From: Nanobdellota archaeon
Lineage (GTDB): Archaea; Nanobdellota; Nanobdellia; SCGC-AAA011-G17; JAFCDX01
Length of the DNA stretch: 18,542 nt
Direction: 5' to 3'
Assembly: GCA_018816585.1 (NCBI GenBank)
Contig: JAHIVQ010000074.1
Coordinates: forward strand, 1 to 18,542
Shown: positions 14,258-18,542 of the stretch, piece by piece
Layout: every line of letters begins with the position of its first letter
Position numbering within the stretch: the stretch's first letter is position 1
Translations under genes and position numbers: made by a program
The notes under the pieces: model-generated
Seen by the model: only the letters and a program-made list of their open reading frames with translations
The model's database searches: none
Told to the model about the DNA's origin: nothing

Positions 14258-14296
14258 AAAAGAAGAGCGAGAGAAACTTTGTGTCTCTCAACGCTG
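14258..14296. repeat. Dispersed hairpin repeat, copy a
   Basis: AGAAGAGC precedes GAGAGA (14269-14274), loop AACTTTGTG and TCTCTC (14284-14289). Outer AGCG and CGCT arms can pair past an AA bulge. It lies between the CAP operon promoter and the radC relic. Confidence 0.65.
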
Positions 14297-14300
14297 AAAC

Positions 14301-14618
14301 TTAATTAAAACTATTATAAACATCAGAAGCAGAAGTAATTACCTTGGCACTAAAACCGCCCTTAACTAATTTATTATATCTCTTGCTTAACTCAATAAAG
14401 CTCAGTATTCTCAGCGCGCTTACCCTGTCATTGCATTCCTTGCTTAATTCCTCAACACCTAAATACTCAAGCTTATTCAGATTATATTTTTTCAAAAGTC
14501 TCATAGAAAGGTCCAAGACACCCTCATTTTTTCCCTTGCCGATAATAATTGCCAGTAATTCAACATCTGTCAGCTTGTTAACACCCTCACGTGCAACACT
14601 TGGTAGCCAATTTTCATG
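14301..14618 (-). pseudogene. Truncated radC relic
   Basis: The minus-strand frame can be read from about 14618 (HENW) through EGVNKLTDVELLAIIIGKG, MRLLKKYNLNKLEYLGVEEL and LSFIELSKRYNKLVKGG to a TAA after DVYNSFN. It aligns along the N-terminal domain of the radC gene at 11059-11733 but ends where the JAMM domain should begin, so HNHPSG is absent. There is no in-frame ATG at the proper N-terminus, and the first part lacks the usual PREKL motif. Codons are less A-rich than in the intact copy, so it is a diverged paralogue rather than a recent duplicate. It is almost certainly non-functional as a metalloprotein. Confidence 0.75.
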
Positions 14619-14671
14619 GAAAAAAGTAAAAATTGTTATTATTTAATCTTTTATATCCTTAAAGAATTATA

Positions 14672-14679
14672 TTTAAATA
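14672..14679 (+). promoter_or_regulatory. TATA box for the 14708 gene
   Basis: TTTAAATA is centred about 25 nt upstream of position 14700. This puts the predicted transcript start downstream of the ATG at 14693 and just ahead of the ATG at 14708. Confidence 0.5.
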
Positions 14680-14707
14680 CTTAAATATATTAATGAAAGT
14701 AATAAAA

Positions 14708-15121
14708 ATGGAAGATAAACTGCTAAAAGAAGTGATAGAATTAAATAAAAATATAAAGGATATTATATCTAAAAATTCTAAAGAATATACAACTATTAAA
14801 GTAGATACGGACTTTGATATAGACAACCTTAAAACTAATTTTAAGTTATCTACTGAACAAATAACTGAGATATTAATAAAAGGGCTGCATCTTGAAGATA
14901 AGCACTTATATGAAAACCCGAACGAAAAAAATCCAAAGAAGAATTTTTATTGTATTTATGAGGATAAAAAGATTATATTATGTCTGCAATATTTCTTAAT
15001 TTCTTATTATATGTATAATCAACAAATAAAATTATTCCATCTCCAGCATATAAACAAAAATAGTAGAGAAGGAAAAAGATATAATGAAATTAAAGAAAAG
15101 CTTAAAGGATTTTCCCTTTAG
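14708..15121 (+). CDS. Unknown small protein
   Basis: From the ATG at 14708 the protein has 137 residues (MEDKLLKEVIELNKNIKDII at its start). An upstream ATG at 14693 would add five residues but lies before the transcript start predicted from the TATA box. It has a coiled-coil-like N-terminal helix, a central charged part and a hydrophobic/aromatic stretch (KIILCLQYFLISYYMYNQQ). It converges with the zinc-finger gene, with an overlap of 20 nt at the 3' ends. I do not recognise a family. Confidence 0.55.
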   Translation: MEDKLLKEVIELNKNIKDIISKNSKEYTTIKVDTDFDIDNLKTNFKLSTEQITEILIKGLHLEDKHLYENPNEKNPKKNFYCIYEDKKIILCLQYFLISYYMYNQQIKLFHLQHINKNSREGKRYNEIKEKLKGFSL

Positions 15122-15389
15122 ACGAAGAAAAATTTAGTAATTCAATATTTTTAGATATAAAAAAGGACTTTATTCGTTTTAAAAATGAAGGATATATCTC
15201 TTTTCTAATTCTTTCCAATTCAAATAAATCATTTGTTGATTCCCCACATTTTACGCATTTATCTACATTAATAGCATAAGCTTTATTATTCACTAAAATT
15301 AGCTCCTTTGATTTTATTAATTTATCTCCGCACTCTTCACAATGCATAGAACTTGTTCCTCTTTTTCTCATAACTTTATTATGTCTCAT
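15102..15389 (-). CDS. YgiT-type zinc-finger protein
   Basis: The 95-aa protein carries two CxxC pairs (Cys17/Cys20 in HCEECG and Cys45/Cys48 in KCVKCGE) with the spacing and the following ELERIRKEIYP helix of YgiT/MqsA-type zinc fingers, often found in antitoxins or small regulators. There is no helix-turn-helix domain and no toxin beside it, so an antitoxin role is not supported. The start is uncertain. One TATA-like site (about 15408-15420) fits a leaderless start at 15389, and another (15394-15401) fits the ATG at 15371, giving 89 residues. The last 20 nt overlap the convergent gene. Confidence 0.68.
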   Translation of the reverse strand: MRHNKVMRKRGTSSMHCEECGDKLIKSKELILVNNKAYAINVDKCVKCGESTNDLFELERIRKEIYPSFLKRIKSFFISKNIELLNFSSSKGKIL

Positions 15390-15457
15390 TTTCTTTATAA
15401 ACCTTATTATTTATATATATTAATCATTTTAAAGTAGTTAATTAATATATAAAGTTT

Positions 15458-15497
15458 TCTAAAGAAAAGCCGAGAGAAACTTCTGTCTCTCAAAACT
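15458..15497. repeat. Dispersed hairpin repeat, copy b
   Basis: TCTAAAGAAAAGCC precedes GAGAGA (15472-15477), loop AACTTCTG and TCTCTC (15486-15491), then AAAACTA. It lies upstream of the zinc-finger gene's promoters and before the DUF3800-RNA unit. Confidence 0.65.
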
Positions 15498-15601
15498 AAA
15501 TTTTAAAGGTTTTATATTATAAAGAATATAGAATAAACCCAATAAATAAGGCTTTTAAGACCAAATAGAAATATTTATATAATAAGAAAAAATCATATAC
15601 T

Positions 15602-15683
15602 TATACCAATTGCTAGGGAGTTCGTCCGTAAAGCCGGAAGGGCAAACTAGGGTTGCGACACTCTTGTAGTGCCCCTTGGTATA
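15602..15683 (-). ncRNA. Structured RNA directly downstream of the second DUF3800-like gene
   Basis: On the minus strand TATACCAA pairs perfectly with TTGGTATA, closing an 82-nt element. Inside, GGCACT pairs with AGTGTC (one G.U) around loop ACAAG. AGTTTG pairs with CGAACT (one G.U) and encloses TCCG-GCTTTA-CGGA. Both G.U pairs become A.C or C.A mismatches on the plus strand, so structure favours minus, the strand of the adjacent gene, whose stop lies 2 nt away. On the minus strand the RNA is followed within about 10 nt by six Ts (15592-15587), a likely terminator. One conflict: a plus-strand TTTATATA (15574-15581) is centred 25 nt from 15602. The RNA is probably released from, or is the 3' UTR of, the protein mRNA. 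Confidence 0.65.
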
Positions 15684-15684
15684 C

Positions 15685-16173
15685 TTATTTTTTAAGATAT
15701 TTTTCAAAATCTTCTAATCTAATATTTAAATAAGTGGGTAATTTATTATTTTTATCTTTTCTCATAAGGTGTGAATAAACATGAGCATTAGAATCTTTAT
15801 CTAATCTTGCAAAACAAAATCTATCTAATCTTAATTTTAAAATATCACCTAAAAAATATTTTAAATTAACTTTTATATCTTCTTCTTTACCATAGAAATC
15901 TTTACATAAATTCAAAGATATATTTTCTTTAATATTTAAAGATTTAAAACAATAATAAATAACAAGAGAATATAACCTTATTTTAAAAGACACTTTTCCT
16001 TTTCTACTATTTTTATATTTATAATTTCCAGACCTATAATTAGAATTTAATTTTTCTATTAAATCTTGGTCAAATTTAAAACCTTTTATAATATTATTAT
16101 TTTTTCCAGCTATACAAATAGTATAATTTTTATTTAAAATATCCTCTCCACTTACATCTATTTCAAAAATCAT
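15685..16173 (-). CDS. DUF3800-like small RNase H-fold protein, second copy
   Basis: The 162-aa protein aligns along its length with the one at 485-1003. FEIDVSGED (Asp6) opens the first strand, then YTICIAGK and IIKGFKFD, then the basic segment YKYKNSRKGKVSFKIRLYSL, the strand LNLCKDFYG (Asp92), and the C-terminal helix SNAHVYSHLMRKD (His131 in place of Asp139 of the other copy, Arg138 conserved). Acidic residues on strands 1 and 4 plus Asp/His on the last helix is an RNase H-like arrangement; DUF3800 is the closest family I can name. A TATA-like TTTAAA is centred about 25 nt from the ATG, so the message may be leaderless. The structured RNA begins 2 nt after the stop. The 55-aa partner of copy 1 is missing. 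Confidence 0.62.
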   Translation of the reverse strand: MIFEIDVSGEDILNKNYTICIAGKNNNIIKGFKFDQDLIEKLNSNYRSGNYKYKNSRKGKVSFKIRLYSLVIYYCFKSLNIKENISLNLCKDFYGKEEDIKVNLKYFLGDILKLRLDRFCFARLDKDSNAHVYSHLMRKDKNNKLPTYLNIRLEDFEKYLKK

Positions 16174-16207
16174 AAGGACCTATAAAAATTAATACTTTAA
16201 AAAATTA

Positions 16208-16250
16208 TCTAAAGAAGAGCTGAGAGAAACTTGTGTCTCTCAAAACTAAA
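16208..16250. repeat. Dispersed hairpin repeat, copy c, between divergent promoters
   Basis: TCTAAAGAAGAGC precedes TGAGAGA, loop AACTTGTG and TCTCTCA (seven pairs), then AAACTAAAAC. It lies between the TATA box of the DUF3800-like gene (minus) and that of the helicase (plus), where a terminator would not be needed. Confidence 0.65.
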
Positions 16251-16252
16251 AC

Positions 16253-16260
16253 ATTATAAA
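16253..16260 (+). promoter_or_regulatory. TATA box of the helicase gene
   Basis: ATTATAAA is centred 25 nt upstream of the ATG at 16282, predicting a leaderless transcript. Confidence 0.55.
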
Positions 16261-16281
16261 CCATAAATTTAGAAATAAAAA

Positions 16282-18075
16282 ATGGAATGGAGCTTATATG
16301 ATAAAGATATTTTCCTTGAACCTTTAATCTTCTCAAATAATAAATCCCAGTTAGATATTGTAAAAGAAGTCCTAGATGCAATAAAAGAGGGTTATAAGAT
16401 AATATTCATAAAAGGAGCCTGCGGAACAGGAAAAAGTGCAATTGCATTAAATCTTGCAAGAGAACTAGGAAAAACTTCAATTGTAGTTCCCGTCAAACCA
16501 CTGCAGAAACAATATGAAGAAGATTACACTAAAAAATATCATATTCTAAAAAATAACAATGAAAAACTGAAAATAACAGTAATAGATGGAAGAAACAATC
16601 ATTACTGCCCTTTTGACAATACTTCTTGTGATGCAAGACACTTGCCATGTACAATAGAAATCAAGGAAAAAAGCAAGGAATTATTAGAAAAATACATTAA
16701 GATGAATCCTTTTGTAAAATCAGAAAATTTTGAAAGTATAAAAGATGTAAGAAGAAAGTCAATAGCACCTGCATGCCCTTACTGGTCTCCAATAATACCA
16801 AATGAAGTTAATTATGACTTGGAAGATTCAGAAGAAATATATTACAAAGGATTAAAAGACAAAACATTTACAATTTTCAAGAGAAAAGAAGGATGTGGTT
16901 ATTATGATCAGTTCATGGCATACAAGAATTCTGATGTTATAATTTTTAACAGCAAGAAATACGAGCTTGAAAATATAATGGACAGAAAACCAAAGACAGA
17001 ACTTGAAGTCATAGATGAATGTGATTCTTTTTTAGACAATCTTTCAAATGAAAAGAAAATAAATCTTGACAGATTATCATTTAAATTAAATGAGATACAA
17101 AACAAGGACTTAAAAGAATTAACAATAGAAATAAATGATTTAATTATGGAGATAAAAAAGCAAAATCTTTCTGAAGAGCCAGTTTTAATAAAAAACACAA
17201 AAATCCTTGAATTACTAAAATATTTCTTAAATAATCCATGCTTGTTTGAAGAGACAGAAGAGGAATTATCAGCATCTATCTACAGAGTTTATGAGATAGC
17301 AAAATACTTTGAAAACATACTAAATGAAACTTATATTTCTTTATCTAGATTTAAGGATGAAGATATAGTTACTATTGTTACAGTAAATTTAGAAAAAAAA
17401 TTAAAAGAATTTCTAGATAAGAATAAAGTATTTGTCATGATGAGCGGAACAATACATTCTGAACCTGTTTTAAGAAATGTCTTTGGTTTAAAAGATTTTA
17501 AGATTATAGAAGCAGAGACAAAACTAAATGGAAGTATAAAAAAAATAAAAACAGGCCTTGAAAATAAATTTAATTATCAGTTTTTGAATCAGCACAGGGA
17601 TTTATACTTAAAAGCACTCTCAAAATGCATAGAAATTGCCAAAAAACCAATTTTAATACAAATTCATTCTTTTTACGATCTTCCAACAGAATTTGAATCA
17701 TCAAAATATAATGTACAAAATATAAAACTAAGAGATAACTTAAAAGATGAACAAGAGAAATACAAAAAAGGTGAATTAGTCCAGAAATTCAAGAATAAGG
17801 AAATTGATGTCTTGTATTCAACAAAATGCAATCGTGGTGTTGATTTTCCTGGAGATATATGCAATAGTATAATATTCACAAAATATCCTTTTCCAAACTT
17901 AAGCTCTTTATTTTGGAAAGTTCTTAGAAAAGTTAATCCAGGACAATTTGATTTGTTTTATTTTGACAAGGCAGACAGGGAATATATTCAGTGGATTTAC
18001 AGAGGTATAAGATCAAAAGAAGATAAGATTGAATTATTAAGCCCTGATTTGAGAGTTCATACTCATTTAGGTTAG
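16282..18075 (+). CDS. XPD/DinG-like superfamily 2 helicase, probably Fe-S
   Basis: The 597-aa protein has Walker A GACGTGKS (45-52), motif Ia VVPVKPLQKQY, a DECD box (245-248) in place of DEAH, MSGT (387-390), the C-lobe STKCNRGVDFPG (513-524) and a motif VI-like QWIYRGIRSKEDK (570-582). Between motifs Ia and II lie cysteines 109, 116, 123, 165 and 205 (YCPFDN, SCDARHLPC, PACPYW, GCGYYDQ), the place and spacing where XPD and DinG enzymes hold a 4Fe-4S cluster. The predicted activity is 5'-3' DNA unwinding in repair or against foreign DNA. It is shorter than DinG but close to archaeal XPD length. It is transcribed divergently from the DUF3800-like gene and converges with 18124-18426. Confidence 0.87.
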   Translation: MEWSLYDKDIFLEPLIFSNNKSQLDIVKEVLDAIKEGYKIIFIKGACGTGKSAIALNLARELGKTSIVVPVKPLQKQYEEDYTKKYHILKNNNEKLKITVIDGRNNHYCPFDNTSCDARHLPCTIEIKEKSKELLEKYIKMNPFVKSENFESIKDVRRKSIAPACPYWSPIIPNEVNYDLEDSEEIYYKGLKDKTFTIFKRKEGCGYYDQFMAYKNSDVIIFNSKKYELENIMDRKPKTELEVIDECDSFLDNLSNEKKINLDRLSFKLNEIQNKDLKELTIEINDLIMEIKKQNLSEEPVLIKNTKILELLKYFLNNPCLFEETEEELSASIYRVYEIAKYFENILNETYISLSRFKDEDIVTIVTVNLEKKLKEFLDKNKVFVMMSGTIHSEPVLRNVFGLKDFKIIEAETKLNGSIKKIKTGLENKFNYQFLNQHRDLYLKALSKCIEIAKKPILIQIHSFYDLPTEFESSKYNVQNIKLRDNLKDEQEKYKKGELVQKFKNKEIDVLYSTKCNRGVDFPGDICNSIIFTKYPFPNLSSLFWKVLRKVNPGQFDLFYFDKADREYIQWIYRGIRSKEDKIELLSPDLRVHTHLG

Positions 18076-18104
18076 AAAAATAAAATTGTATATTTAATTA
18101 TATT

Positions 18105-18121
18105 AAAAAAAGACAAAAAAC
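18105..18121 (-). terminator. T-tract terminator of the 18124-18426 gene
   Basis: Read on the minus strand, six Ts, then GTC, then seven Ts occur just past the TGA stop of the small gene. Tandem T-runs are the usual archaeal termination signal. Confidence 0.45.
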
Positions 18122-18123
18122 AC

Positions 18124-18426
18124 TCAAATTGCTTTAATTCCAGTAATTTCCTCTAACATTTCCACAATATTCATTCCGTATTTATCAAATCCAGCTTGCT
18201 TTAATTCTTTATATTTTTCTTGAACTATATATTCTGGTAAATCTGGTTTAATCCCAGTAAACTCTTTTATTTGATTCATAAGAACTAATTCTGTTTGTAA
18301 AAAATAATCCATATATTTTTCTTGTATTATTTTTACACGCTCTTCTTCTGGTTTATCTTGAAGAGCTTCAAGTTCTTTTTTAAGTTCAACTTCCTTAGTA
18401 TTATCAAGTAATTCAATTAATGTCAT
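18124..18426 (-). CDS. Small acidic helical protein of unknown function
   Basis: The 100-aa protein is rich in Glu, Lys and Leu, begins MTLIELLDNTKEVELKKELE, and is predicted to be almost all helix, with possible coiled coil at about 10-40. A TATA box (18459-18466) is centred about 37 nt upstream of the ATG, allowing a leader of about 11 nt that contains AAGGT, and T-tracts follow the stop, so it is a monocistronic gene. No family recognised. Confidence 0.6.
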   Translation of the reverse strand: MTLIELLDNTKEVELKKELEALQDKPEEERVKIIQEKYMDYFLQTELVLMNQIKEFTGIKPDLPEYIVQEKYKELKQAGFDKYGMNIVEMLEEITGIKAI

Positions 18427-18458
18427 TTTATTTACCTTAATTTATTAAGAAGTTATAA

Positions 18459-18466
18459 TTTATAAA
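18459..18466 (-). promoter_or_regulatory. TATA box of the 18124-18426 gene
   Basis: GGTTTATAAA on the minus strand has the archaeal TATA form. The predicted start near 18437 leaves an 11-nt leader before the ATG at 18426. Confidence 0.55.
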
Positions 18467-18514
18467 CCTTTCTATTTGTTACTACTTAAATAGAGTATTC
18501 ATTATATCGTTTCG

Positions 18515-18542
18515 AAATTGGGAAGTTATTAAACAGAAGAGC
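18515..18542. repeat. Repeat at the window edge, probably continuing into another hairpin copy
   Basis: AAATTGGGAAGTTATTAAAC repeats the 12978-12996 motif. The last bases, AGAAGAGC, are identical to the bases that precede the GAGAGA stem in copies a and c, so another copy probably begins at the edge. Confidence 0.45.

Noticed and set aside
15102..15389. MqsA-type antitoxin of a toxin-antitoxin pair
   Set aside because: Only the zinc-finger part is present, with no DNA-binding domain and no MqsR-like toxin adjacent; the neighbouring unknown gene is convergent.
15574..15683. Plus-strand transcription of the third RNA from TTTATATA at 15574-15581
   Set aside because: The spacing to 15602 is attractive, but two stem pairs become A.C or C.A on the plus strand and are G.U on the minus, and the adjacent gene and a T-tract also fit minus. 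It could still produce an antisense RNA.
11797..16250. CRISPR array formed by the GAGAGA/TCTCTC repeats
   Set aside because: Copies are hundreds to thousands of bases apart with genes between them, not regularly spaced, and no cas1, cas2 or effector gene is present.

Overview
The window reads as part of an accessory (defence/mobile) region of a very AT-rich archaeon, most likely a DPANN lineage (Woesearchaeota/Pacearchaeota-like). The reasons are archaeal TATA boxes (TTTAWA/TTTATATA types) about 25 nt upstream of many start codons, giving predicted leaderless mRNAs; few clear Shine-Dalgarno sites; short intergenic gaps; and gene families common in small archaeal genomes. The lineage is an inference; no rRNA or marker gene is present.

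Layout. (1) 1-1123: the 3' end of an unidentified gene, an orphan structured RNA on the minus strand (129-205), then a leaderless two-gene unit (a 55-aa ORF coupled by ATGA to a DUF3800-like, RNase H-fold protein) ending in a second structured RNA (1001-1081) whose outer stem contains the stop codon. (2) 1130-11051: nine tightly packed plus-strand genes: Cas4/RecB-like PD-(D/E)XK protein, small unknown, hsdM, a Kiwa-like pair (kwaA, kwaB), a HEPN ribonuclease, hsdS, a membrane-anchored caspase-like protein, and hsdR. A complete type I restriction-modification (RM) locus thus has Kiwa, HEPN and caspase-like modules in its interior gaps. A 13-codon remnant of an hsdS start lies between kwaB and the HEPN gene and records an insertion or cassette exchange. 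(3) 11059-14618: minus-strand cassettes: RadC/JAMM protein, GIY-YIG + DUF6884-like pair, a leaderless operon of two tiny membrane proteins plus a membrane-anchored CAP-domain protein, and a truncated radC relic. (4) 14708-18542: a small unknown gene, a YgiT-type zinc-finger protein, a third structured RNA directly behind a second DUF3800-like gene (15602-16173, minus), an XPD/DinG-like helicase, and a small acidic protein.

How it fits together. The best candidates for something undescribed are (a) the repeated pairing of a small DUF3800-like RNase H-fold protein with an ~80-nt closed-stem multi-hairpin RNA directly after its stop codon. It is present twice in inverted orientation on either side of the defence operon, with a third RNA alone. 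Strand-specific G.U pairs argue that these are RNAs and indicate the transcribed strand. (b) The composite RM + Kiwa + HEPN + caspase-like operon, which looks like a layered defence in which restriction is backed by RNA- or protein-cleaving effectors. Cassettes in the 11.7-16.3 kb part are separated by a family of short hairpin repeats (GAGAGA...TCTCTC), suggesting modular exchange. All functional assignments rest on motifs read by eye; none was confirmed by a database search.
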